DNA of 6,004 nt from an uncultured Flavobacteriaceae bacterium (GTDB lineage: Bacteria; Bacteroidota; Bacteroidia; Flavobacteriales; Flavobacteriaceae). The notes beneath the pieces are model-generated. The model saw only the letters and a program-made list of their open reading frames with translations, searched no databases and was not told the origin of the DNA. The stretch is from positions 1 through 6,004 of the forward strand of contig CALIIP010000267.1 of assembly GCA_938018045.1 (NCBI GenBank), given 5' to 3'. Shown here one piece after another: positions 1 through 4,829 of the stretch. Position 1 is the first letter of the stretch; every line of letters starts with the position of its first letter. Both the position numbers and the translations under genes were made by a program.

Positions 1-700
1 AATTTAATTCCATCGCGATCTCTTTTGCACCATCTATCTGTAGAATACTCTGCGGATTATCATTCAAAATAAACGAATATGGATTGTCATTTACAATCAC
101 AATATTGTGTTTTTTACCGAAAGAAATTATCTTTTCTAAAGCCGCTCTTTGCGCGTTTGCTCCTGTTGGCATGTGTGGATAATTTATCCACATCAACTTC
201 ACTTTTGATAAATCTTCTTGTTCTAATTCTTCAAAATTTGGTTGCCAATTATTACTATCATTTAAATTATAAAGAACTGGTTTTGCTCCAATTAAATTGG
301 TAACAGAACTGTATGTTGGATATCCAGGATTAGGAATTAAAACACTATCTCCTTCATTTAAAAAAGCCATAGAAATATGCATAATACCTTCTTTACTACC
401 TATCAATGGTAAAATTTCGTTATCAGAATTTAAAGAAACATTGTACTTGTCTTTATAAAAATTTGCAATCGCATTTCTAAGTTCTGGCAAACCAATATAT
501 GATTGGTATTTATGAGCAGTAGCATCTGTCAAACTACTTGTAATAGCAGAAATCACCTCTTTTGGCGGTTGTAAGTCTGGACTACCAATCCCCATATTAA
601 TGATTGGTTTTCCTGCTGCTGCAAGTTTTCTTACTTCTCGTAATTTAATAGAGAAGTAGTATTCTTGAATTAGTTTTGTTCGATTCGCAAACTCCATCAT
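1..700 (-). CDS. Class I/II aminotransferase (PLP-dependent), 3' end cut by window edge
   Basis: This is the N-terminal 233 residues of a fold-type I aminotransferase; the rest lies beyond the left edge. Visible family landmarks are GIGSPDLQPP (37-46), YQSYIGLPELR (65-75), the PLP-phosphate loop IGSKEG (100-105), PNPGYPTY (123-130), NYPHMPTG (173-180, the counterpart of the NPPNPTG asparagine motif) and NDNPY (204-208), with D205 and Y208 expected to contact PLP. The PLP lysine should lie just past the edge. The start is one of two adjacent ATGs (700 or 697). The first overlaps the pheA stop in an ATGA, so translational coupling is likely. In Bacteroidota an aminotransferase between prephenate dehydratase and prephenate dehydrogenase is usual, so the inferred role is the final transamination giving Phe and Tyr. 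Substrate specificity cannot be read from the sequence; LL-diaminopimelate-type or aspartate-type activity remains possible. Confidence 0.93.
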   Translation of the reverse strand, partial: MMEFANRTKLIQEYYFSIKLREVRKLAAAGKPIINMGIGSPDLQPPKEVISAITSSLTDATAHKYQSYIGLPELRNAIANFYKDKYNVSLNSDNEILPLIGSKEGIMHISMAFLNEGDSVLIPNPGYPTYSSVTNLIGAKPVLYNLNDSNNWQPNFEELEQEDLSKVKLMWINYPHMPTGANAQRAALEKIISFGKKHNIVIVNDNPYSFILNDNPQSILQIDGAKEIAMELN

Positions 701-1521
701 GATCGTCCGTTTTTATATTCTCCCAATATTTTGAAATCCTCAGCCATAATTTCTATAATCGTTTTTGCTTTTTCGTAATCTTTATATTCATTAAAAGTAA
801 CATCAATAAAAAAAGAATACTTCCAAGGAGTTTCAATTTTTGGCAAGGATTGTATTTTGGTCAAATTCAATTTACAATCACTTATTACATTTAAAATTGC
901 AGCCAAACTTCCTCGTTTATGATCTAATTCAAACTTTAAAGACGCTTTATTGATAGAATCTATTCCGTTTGTTGGTTTTCTTGTTTGAAGAATTACAAAT
1001 CGAGTTGCATTGTTTTTTATAGTTTGAATTTCGTCTTCAACAATCGACAAACTATATATTTCTGCAGCAATTTTTGGTGCTATAGCAGCAACTCCTTTTA
1101 AGTTTTGTTCAGAAATTCGTTTTGCAACATCAGCAGTATCTACATCTTCAACTAGCTTGATATGCTTGTGTTTTTTAAAGAACTCTTTACATTGCAAAAG
1201 TGCCATTGGATGTGAATATACCTCTAAGATATCATTAAGAGTTTGATTTGATAAAGCCATTAAATGATGATGAATATTTAAATAATATTCTCCAGCGATA
1301 TGTAGATTATTAGCGTCAATCAAAGCATAATTAGGAATTATAGAACCTGCAATTGTGTTTTCTATCGCCATGATTGCTAGCTCACTTTTATCATTTAGCA
1401 AACTATCAACCAAAACATCAAAAGACAAACATTCATCCAATACGATATCATCTCCAAAATAGTTTTGTGCAACTATATGATGATTTGATCCTTTTATTCC
1501 TTGAATGGCTATTCTATTCAT
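697..1521 (-). CDS. pheA: Prephenate dehydratase with C-terminal ACT domain
   Basis: It converts prephenate to phenylpyruvate, the committed step of phenylalanine synthesis, in the cytoplasm. The 274-residue length is normal for a monofunctional enzyme without a chorismate mutase domain. The catalytic domain (about 1-180) carries AIENTIAGSI (52-61), the SHPMALLQC segment (103-111) and the TRF motif (T173-R174-F175), which contains the catalytic threonine. The ACT domain (about 193-270) is the expected phenylalanine feedback site; GSLA (204-207) and IQSLP (223-227) stand where the enteric enzymes have GALV and ESRP. The start is fixed because an in-frame TAA lies two codons upstream. There is no Shine-Dalgarno sequence, only an A-rich stretch, as usual in Bacteroidota. 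The gene is first in its operon and sits behind an attenuator with a Phe/Tyr-rich leader ORF, so it is probably controlled both by enzyme feedback and by transcription attenuation. Confidence 0.97.
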   Translation of the reverse strand: MNRIAIQGIKGSNHHIVAQNYFGDDIVLDECLSFDVLVDSLLNDKSELAIMAIENTIAGSIIPNYALIDANNLHIAGEYYLNIHHHLMALSNQTLNDILEVYSHPMALLQCKEFFKKHKHIKLVEDVDTADVAKRISEQNLKGVAAIAPKIAAEIYSLSIVEDEIQTIKNNATRFVILQTRKPTNGIDSINKASLKFELDHKRGSLAAILNVISDCKLNLTKIQSLPKIETPWKYSFFIDVTFNEYKDYEKAKTIIEIMAEDFKILGEYKNGRS

Positions 1522-1622
1522 GTGTTATTATACATATTGTTTTTAACTGTCACATGTGTTCGCTATTAATCATTCCTATTGAGAATAATAATTTTAACAT
1601 GCTCGGTTCATTTCTTATTCAT

Positions 1623-1652
1623 AAAAAAAAGCCTCGATATTTCGAGACTTTT
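1623..1652 (-). terminator. Attenuator terminator upstream of pheA (segments 3:4)
   Basis: On the minus strand AAAAGUCUCGA (1652-1642) pairs with UCGAGGCUUUU (1637-1627) through 11 pairs, including one G-U, closing a 4-base AAUA loop. The U-run falls at 1630-1623. The stem and tract are oriented for leftward transcription, ending about 100 bases before pheA. The opposite orientation has a C-A mismatch and only four Us, so it is not a convincing plus-strand terminator. The hairpin lies between a promoter with leader ORF and pheA, and its 5' arm has an alternative partner, so it reads as a conditional attenuator, not the end of the upstream operon. Confidence 0.88.
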
Positions 1653-1695
1653 AGATGTATATGTTTTTAGTTAACAATACGATACAAAGTCTCAA
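1642..1695 (-). promoter_or_regulatory. Antiterminator pairing (segments 2:3)
   Basis: Segment 2, UUGAGACUUU at 1695-1686, overlaps the leader ORF stop codon (TGA at 1694-1692). It can pair over 10 positions, including one U-G, with AAAGUCUCGA at 1651-1642, which is the 5' arm of the terminator. The two pairings are mutually exclusive. A ribosome stalled in the aromatic codon run would leave segment 2 largely or wholly free, whereas one sitting at the stop would cover it and let the terminator form. The complementarity is seen directly; the switching is inferred from enteric amino acid attenuators. Confidence 0.82.
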
Positions 1696-1754
1696 CTCTT
1701 ATTAAAAAAATAAAAGTAAAAATAGAAACCTTGCCATACGTTTTGTAACGTCAT
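1692..1754 (-). CDS. Aromatic leader peptide of the pheA operon (20 aa)
   Basis: This short ORF starts with ATG at 1754 and ends with TGA. It encodes MTLQNVWQG, then FYFYFYFF (codons 10-17), then NKS. Eight consecutive aromatic codons, five Phe and three Tyr, plus one Trp at position 7, would be extraordinary for a random ORF of this size, even in AT-rich DNA. The peptide probably has no function of its own: translation of its codons would report the supply of charged Phe-tRNA and Tyr-tRNA. It lies about 20 bases after the predicted transcription start and ends inside the antiterminator segment. Upstream of the ATG there is only an A-rich stretch (AAGAAAAAAATT), the typical Bacteroidota start context. 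The mixed Phe/Tyr content fits an operon feeding both amino acids, in contrast to the Phe-only run of the enteric pheA leader. Confidence 0.85.
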   Translation of the reverse strand: MTLQNVWQGFYFYFYFFNKS

Positions 1755-1780
1755 AATTTTTTTCTTGTAATTGTAAGAGA

Positions 1781-1810
1781 CAAATCTAAAAATAATATTT
1801 AGATATACAA
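1781..1810 (-). promoter_or_regulatory. Bacteroidota-type promoter of the pheA leader
   Basis: The minus strand reads TTG (1810-1808), a 19-base spacer, then TAGATTTG (1788-1781). This is an exact match to the Bacteroidota housekeeping promoter pattern of a -33 TTG and a -7 TAnnTTTG. Transcription should begin a few bases further on, around 1773-1778, about 20 bases before the leader ORF. The promoter starts about 29 bases after the stop of the GNAT gene. Confidence 0.8.
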
Positions 1811-1838
1811 GTAGTTAGCCTAAAAAATAAGAAGATTT

Positions 1839-2291
1839 TCATATTTCTAAAAAGAACCGCTCTTTTATTTTTGATTCCGCACCAATTCGCATATAAAATT
1901 TAATTGCTCGCAAATTAAAATCTGGAGTTTGCCATTGAATTAATTTACAACCCAGTTTTTTCCCTTCTTGTTGAATTCTACGAATTAGTTTTTCTCCTAA
2001 TCCAAAACCACGAGCATTTTCATTCATAAATAAGCAATCCATATAAATATATTCATTTGCATCCCAAGTTGAGTACTGCTGCATATAAGTTGCATAACCA
2101 ATTAATTGATTTTCTTTTTCTACAACCAAACAAAATAACTTTGGATTGGATGAAAACAAATCATTTGATAATTGTGCTTCTTTATTTTCTCTCGAATATT
2201 CACACTGTTCATAAATAGCATGTGCTTCACATAAATCAATGATTTGATTGATGTCTGCTTCTTTTGCAAAACGGATTTTAATTTCTGACAT
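1839..2291 (-). CDS. GNAT-family N-acetyltransferase
   Basis: This 150-residue single-domain protein would transfer an acetyl group from acetyl-CoA to an amine; the substrate is unknown. The acetyl-CoA pyrophosphate loop is RGFGLG (94-99), preceded by the beta-4 segment YIYMDCLFM (81-89) and followed by a basic helix KLIRRIQQEGKKLG (101-114). The C-terminal part has WQTPDFNLRAIKFYMRIGAE (120-139), the usual N...A..FY...GA feature of the fold. The overall pattern resembles spermidine/spermine acetyltransferase-like members more than RimI, but that is only an impression. It is the last gene of a five-gene operon, starting 2 bases after the stop of the preceding gene. No terminator is evident between it and the pheA leader promoter. 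Confidence 0.92.
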   Translation of the reverse strand: MSEIKIRFAKEADINQIIDLCEAHAIYEQCEYSRENKEAQLSNDLFSSNPKLFCLVVEKENQLIGYATYMQQYSTWDANEYIYMDCLFMNENARGFGLGEKLIRRIQQEGKKLGCKLIQWQTPDFNLRAIKFYMRIGAESKIKERFFLEI

Positions 2292-2293
2292 AT

Positions 2294-2764
2294 CTATTTA
2301 ATTAAATAATCGTTCATATAATCGTCAAAGTTAGGCGATTTTGGATGCGACAACACATGTTTTATCCATGCTTTTCGTTCGTGATAATAAATTTCCATTT
2401 CCCAAACACAAACCATTTGCTTCTCCCCAAAAATAGATGAATTTATTTCTGATGGCTTGTCAAAATCTACGAAATAAATTTTAGTTTCAAGGATATTTTC
2501 GTCTGTCCACCAGCATAAATGAATGAAAACGCCTGGGCGCGATTCATGTACAATCAAAAAAGCATGTTTATATGTTGGTATGCTAGAATTGATAATGTTT
2601 CCTGTCAAGTTTGGAAGCTCTTTTATAATATTTTCAAATATTTCTGTGGATTCAAAGTTTTCTCTATTGGTAATTGTATATACTTTTACTTTACAATCAT
2701 TAGCACTGAATGATTTTATAAACTCAATCTTTCTGTCTTCATACTTTTCAAATTGATATTTCAT
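2294..2764 (-). CDS. Conserved protein of unknown function, tandem paralogue B
   Basis: I do not recognise a named family. The 156-residue protein has no signal peptide or membrane segment and is probably cytosolic. It aligns without gaps to the adjacent gene at 2783-3262, with about 76 identities in 156 positions by hand count. Shared motifs are RKIEF (11-15), VKVYTIT (26-32), NFES (36-39), IKELP (47-51), FLIxHExRxGV (69-79), WWTD (85-88), LETKxYF (92-98), VCVWE (118-122) and HERKAWxKHVL (128-138). The conserved His, Glu, Arg and Trp residues suggest a real binding or catalytic site, but I cannot name one. It lies between paralogue A and the GNAT gene in a compact operon, so it is certainly a coding gene. 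Confidence 0.85.
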   Translation of the reverse strand: MKYQFEKYEDRKIEFIKSFSANDCKVKVYTITNRENFESTEIFENIIKELPNLTGNIINSSIPTYKHAFLIVHESRPGVFIHLCWWTDENILETKIYFVDFDKPSEINSSIFGEKQMVCVWEMEIYYHERKAWIKHVLSHPKSPNFDDYMNDYLIK

Positions 2765-2782
2765 CTTTTTTGGTTTTATTTT

Positions 2783-3262
2783 TTATTCATAACTACTTTT
2801 CAAAACATCCTTGGCGTATTGATTATACTTAGGTGAGTTTGAATTCAACAAAACATGCTTTAACCATGCTTTTCGTTCGTGAGTTATAACCGCCAACTCC
2901 CAAACACAAACAAGAGATTTTGGTTTGTATATTGTTTCTGTAATTTTGCTTGGATTATTGTAATCTCCAAAATATACTTTTGTTTCAAGCATCTCGCCAT
3001 CTGTCCACCAATTCATAAGCAACCAAACTCCTTCTCTACCTTCATGAGCAATTAAAAATGTGTTTTTATGGGTTTTTAAAATAGATTTTTGAGCATTTGT
3101 TATCCAAAGTGGTAATTCTTTTATTGCTGATTCTAAAATTTGTTTAGATTCAAAATTTGAATTCATTGTGATTGTATACACTTTCACGGTCCAATCATCA
3201 ATCTTTAATAATTGATTGAATTCAATTTTTCGAGGTTTGTATGTTTCAAATTCAGAACTCAT
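2783..3262 (-). CDS. Conserved protein of unknown function, tandem paralogue A
   Basis: This 159-residue protein is the upstream copy of the pair; its motifs lie at the same residue numbers as in paralogue B (RKIEF 11-15, VKVYTIT 26-32, WWTD 85-88, VCVWE 118-122, HERKAW 128-133). No signal peptide or transmembrane segment is visible. Its ATG overlaps the stop of the DUF1272 gene by 4 bases (ATGA), which indicates translational coupling. Paralogue B follows after 18 bases. Divergence is greatest at residues 16-25, 52-68 and after 138, while the WWTD, VCVWE and HERKAW blocks are kept. That pattern suggests both copies remain under selection. Function is unknown; similar sequences may occur in other bacteria as hypothetical proteins, but I cannot verify this. 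Confidence 0.85.
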   Translation of the reverse strand: MSSEFETYKPRKIEFNQLLKIDDWTVKVYTITMNSNFESKQILESAIKELPLWITNAQKSILKTHKNTFLIAHEGREGVWLLMNWWTDGEMLETKVYFGDYNNPSKITETIYKPKSLVCVWELAVITHERKAWLKHVLLNSNSPKYNQYAKDVLKSSYE

Positions 3263-3549
3263 CTTTTTTCTGGCGCTATATTTATAAATTTTTCAGTATT
3301 TATTTTTGCCTGTTCTAAATCTTTCGGTTTGAAAACTTTAGTAGTAGAAGCAGGATATTTCTCAATCATTTTTGAAGGACGAATAGGTCTTTGAACAAAA
3401 TTTCCTGAACAACTAGGACACACATTTTCAAAAACTCCCGTAGCACATTCTTTACAATAAGTACATTCAAAAGTGCAAATCATAGCATCCGTTGAATTGT
3501 TTGGCAAGTCTTTATTACAATGCTCACAGTTTGGTCTAATTTCTAACAT
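3259..3549 (-). CDS. DUF1272 cysteine-rich, probable zinc-binding protein
   Basis: This 96-residue protein opens with LEIRPNCEHCNKDLP, the hallmark of DUF1272, followed by ICTFECTYCKECA and VCPSCSGNFVQRPIRP. Cysteines at 8, 11, 25, 29, 32, 35, 44 and 47 form CxxC-type pairs able to bind zinc in a small zinc-ribbon or RING-like module (residues 1-58). The C-terminal 38 residues are charged and lack cysteines; as I recall the family is often shorter, so this tail may be an extension. The biochemical role of DUF1272 is not known. It starts 1 base after the DinB-like gene and its stop overlaps the start of paralogue A, so it is firmly within the operon. Confidence 0.9.
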   Translation of the reverse strand: MLEIRPNCEHCNKDLPNNSTDAMICTFECTYCKECATGVFENVCPSCSGNFVQRPIRPSKMIEKYPASTTKVFKPKDLEQAKINTEKFINIAPEKR

Positions 3550-3550
3550 C

Positions 3551-4069
3551 TTATAAATATCTTTCTTTAATTACATCCATATGCCAAATGTCATGACCTA
3601 AAATTATAAATGATGCTGATCTTGCCGACATTGGACTTTCACTTGCTGTTCCAACAAATTTTAAATCATCATCAGATAAACTATCAATGATAGCAATTGA
3701 ATTATTTCTATTCATTTCAAATTCATTCAACAAATTTTCTATTGATTTATTATTCGCTTTTGAAGGTTCAACATAAATGTCTTGATCATATCCCATCAAA
3801 GGAATAACATCATGTCTTGCTATTCTAAAACAACGATACATAAAAATGCGTTCTGTATCAATTAAATGTTGAAACGCTTCTTTTATTGTCCATTTTCCAG
3901 AAGCATACGCAAATTCTAATTTATCATTAGGTATTGACTTAAAAAAGTCTAGAACAGTATTCTTACCTACTTTATAACCTTCTCTTAAAGACAAATCCGT
4001 TGAGAGTTTGTCTATATATCGTTTATAATATTCATTAAATTCTGATGCATTCAAATCTTGTGTTGTCAT
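3551..4069 (-). CDS. DinB/YfiT-family putative metal-dependent protein
   Basis: This is a 172-residue four-helix-bundle protein of the DinB superfamily. The three histidines that bind the metal ion in this family can be proposed as H68 (in WTIKEAFQHLIDTERIF), H159 and H163 (in GHDIWHMDVIKERY, an HxxxH pattern near the C terminus). Some members, such as the bacillithiol and mycothiol transferases, conjugate low-molecular-weight thiols; the substrate here cannot be predicted. It is the first gene of the operon, preceded by a possible TAATTTTG promoter element, and is divergent from an Lrp-type regulator that could control it. The ATG at 4069 gives a family-typical N-terminal lead-in and lies about 25 bases past the predicted promoter. 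Confidence 0.9.
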   Translation of the reverse strand: MTTQDLNASEFNEYYKRYIDKLSTDLSLREGYKVGKNTVLDFFKSIPNDKLEFAYASGKWTIKEAFQHLIDTERIFMYRCFRIARHDVIPLMGYDQDIYVEPSKANNKSIENLLNEFEMNRNNSIAIIDSLSDDDLKFVGTASESPMSARSASFIILGHDIWHMDVIKERYL

Positions 4070-4098
4070 ATATGTTGATTTTAAGTAATTTTCATATT

Positions 4099-4106
4099 CA
4101 AAATTA
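4099..4106 (-). promoter_or_regulatory. Possible -7 element for the DinB operon
   Basis: The minus strand reads TAATTTTG, a match to TAnnTTTG, about 30 bases before the DinB-like start. The -33 TTG is not found at the usual spacing, only a T-run, so the promoter is weak or may need an activator. Two AATACAA direct repeats offset by 9 bases (4106-4112 and 4115-4121, plus strand) overlap its upstream edge and could be a regulator site, though such repeats are not rare in DNA this AT-rich. Confidence 0.45.
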
Positions 4107-4139
4107 ATACAATAAATACAAATAAAAAATTAATATATT

Positions 4140-4169
4140 TTGTTTTATTTAAAAAAACCCTTAATATTG
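4140..4169 (+). promoter_or_regulatory. Promoter of the Lrp/AsnC-family gene
   Basis: TTG (4140-4142) is followed after exactly 19 bases by TAATATTG (4162-4169), one mismatch from the Bacteroidota TAnnTTTG. Transcription would begin near 4173-4178, giving a 5' UTR of about 20 bases. It lies in the 128-base divergent gap, so a regulator bound here could affect both directions; Lrp-family autoregulation is common. Confidence 0.6.
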
Positions 4170-4197
4170 AATGATTTTTATAATAAAAGCCTAAAAA

Positions 4198-4641
4198 ATG
4201 AAATTAGACACCATCAACTTACAAATTTTAGAAGAATTACAATGCAATGCGAGAATTCCTTTAACTGAAATTTCAAAAAAAGTGGGGCTTTCATCTCCTA
4301 CTGTTTCTGAAAGAATTCAAAAAATGGAAGATGCTGGAGTTATTAATGGGTATAATACTGATATAAATATGGAATCATTAGGATATTCATTAGGCGTTTA
4401 TATCTCAATAAAAATTAGGTTTGGACAAGTCAAAAACTTTGAAGAGTATATTAAAGAGGTTCCTGAGATATCTGAATGTCATAAACTCACAGGAAACGAT
4501 TGCATGCTAATGAAAGGTGTTGTAAGAAATCCCAAGCATTTAGAAGAATTGAATGAAAAATTGACTGTGTATGGTGAATTGACTACTTCATTAATATTAT
4601 CATCTACCATAAAAAGTAGAGTGTATACTAGAGCGTTTTAA
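4198..4641 (+). CDS. Lrp/AsnC-family transcriptional regulator
   Basis: This 147-residue protein has the standard two-domain layout. An N-terminal AsnC-type helix-turn-helix spans about residues 4-50, with LDTINLQILEELQCNARI, then LTEISKKVGLSSPTVSERI containing the recognition helix. A C-terminal RAM (ACT-like) effector and oligomerisation domain spans about 65-140, including CHKLTGNDCMLMK (95-107 region) with the conserved G-N/D-D pocket motif. Family members form dimers to octamers and respond to amino acids; the ligand here is unknown. It is divergent from the DinB operon, its most likely local target apart from itself. A link to the nearby pheA operon is conceivable, but nothing in the sequence shows it. 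The start is the first in-frame ATG, in an A-rich context without a Shine-Dalgarno sequence. Confidence 0.95.
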   Translation: MKLDTINLQILEELQCNARIPLTEISKKVGLSSPTVSERIQKMEDAGVINGYNTDINMESLGYSLGVYISIKIRFGQVKNFEEYIKEVPEISECHKLTGNDCMLMKGVVRNPKHLEELNEKLTVYGELTTSLILSSTIKSRVYTRAF

Positions 4642-4643
4642 AC

Positions 4644-4675
4644 GAAAAAAGCTTCTCAAAATTTGAGAAGCTTTT
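4644..4675. terminator. Strong, bidirectional intrinsic terminator
   Basis: AAAAGCTTCTCAAA (4647-4660) and TTTGAGAAGCTTTT (4662-4675) form a near-perfect stem just 5 bases after the Lrp-family stop codon. Read rightwards it ends in four Ts; read leftwards it ends in six, from the A-run at 4645-4650. It probably ended both the regulator gene and a tRNA gene transcribed towards it from the right, whose 3' remnant begins 2 bases away. Confidence 0.85.
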
Positions 4676-4677
4676 CG

Positions 4678-4693
4678 CGGTCTGGACGGGACT
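4678..4693 (-). other. tRNA 3'-end remnant (probably tRNA-Asp), candidate attachment site
   Basis: On the minus strand this reads AGT CCCGT CCAGACC G: the end of a T-loop, the 3' T-stem strand, the 3' acceptor strand and a G discriminator, with no encoded CCA. The complementary acceptor strand GGTCTGG with a G discriminator fits Bacteroidota tRNA-Asp as I remember it. Sequence stops looking like tRNA at 4694, where the T-loop should continue as TTCG. The rest of the tRNA is absent, which is expected when an element has inserted at the 3' end and the intact gene is rebuilt at the far end. The adjacent integrase and terminator support this. The tRNA identity is less sure than the attachment-site reading. 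Confidence 0.6.
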
Positions 4694-4729
4694 GATTCTA
4701 CTATATATCATTTATCATCATTTTACATA

Positions 4730-4751
4730 AAACCCTATCAATAAAGGGTTT
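4730..4751. repeat. Inverted repeat inside the element end
   Basis: AAACCCT (4730-4736) and AGGGTTT (4745-4751) are inverted around an 8-base spacer. No good T-run follows, so it is not a convincing terminator. Its place between the attachment site and the integrase suggests a binding site for the integrase or an excisionase, by inference only. Confidence 0.45.
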
Positions 4752-4798
4752 GTTAATAAAAATAAATTATTTTTTACATGATTATTCGTAGTTTTATT

Positions 4799-4806
4799 TA
4801 AATTTG
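4799..4806 (+). promoter_or_regulatory. Likely -7 element of the integrase promoter
   Basis: TAAATTTG matches TAnnTTTG exactly. No TTG is present at a 17-23 base spacing upstream. Transcription would begin near 4811-4815, which favours the ATG at 4830 over the in-frame ATG at 4815 as start of the integrase. Confidence 0.5.
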
Positions 4807-4808
4807 TA

Positions 4809-4826
4809 GCACAAATGCGGCACAAA
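4809..4826 (+). repeat. GCACAAA direct repeat before the integrase
   Basis: GCACAAA occurs at 4809-4815 and again at 4820-4826, an 11-base period, placing both copies on the same face of the helix. The copies lie between the -7 element and the integrase start. They could be arm-type integrase sites or an autoregulatory operator; this is inferred from position only. Confidence 0.5.
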
Positions 4827-4829
4827 GAT

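Larger units (their letters stand above)
1522..1776 (-). promoter_or_regulatory. Transcribed attenuator leader of the pheA operon
   Basis: This is the inferred 5' leader RNA, from about 1776 to the pheA start. It accounts for most of the 317-base gap between pheA and the GNAT gene. In transcription order it holds a short 5' UTR, a 20-codon aromatic leader ORF, an antiterminator segment at the ORF stop, a terminator hairpin with a U-tract, and about 100 bases leading to pheA. No TAnnTTTG motif is seen between the terminator and pheA, so transcripts that stop at the hairpin would not express the operon. The transcription start is inferred from the promoter match only. A metabolite riboswitch seems less likely because the leader ORF and paired elements explain the arrangement. 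Confidence 0.8.

Noticed and set aside
79..303. 74-codon plus-strand ORF
   Set aside because: It lies antisense within the aminotransferase gene, whose motifs are clear on the other strand; no matching family features.
1374..1670. 98-codon plus-strand ORF
   Set aside because: It overlaps the pheA start and the attenuator on the opposite strand, with low-complexity sequence and no recognisable domain.
1522..1776. Riboswitch or T-box as explanation of the pheA leader
   Set aside because: No T-box-like or known aptamer features were seen, and the aromatic leader ORF with competing hairpins explains the region more simply.
1777..1781. GUCUC that could pair with GAGAC of attenuator segment 2 as a 1:2 protector
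   Set aside because: It falls on the promoter -7 element and the predicted transcription start, so it would mostly not be in the RNA.
1815..1840. Possible terminator directly after the GNAT gene
   Set aside because: The only pairing is a short A/U stem of about five pairs around CUUCUU; too weak to call.
2519..2756. Two overlapping plus-strand ORFs of 64 and 77 codons
   Set aside because: Both are antisense shadows of paralogue B, which has conserved motifs shared with its neighbour.
3212..3394. 60-codon plus-strand ORF
   Set aside because: Antisense to the junction of paralogue A and the DUF1272 gene; no independent support.
4815..4829. Upstream ATG at 4815 as integrase start
   Set aside because: It would nearly coincide with the predicted transcription start and lies within the GCACAAA repeat; kept only as an alternative.
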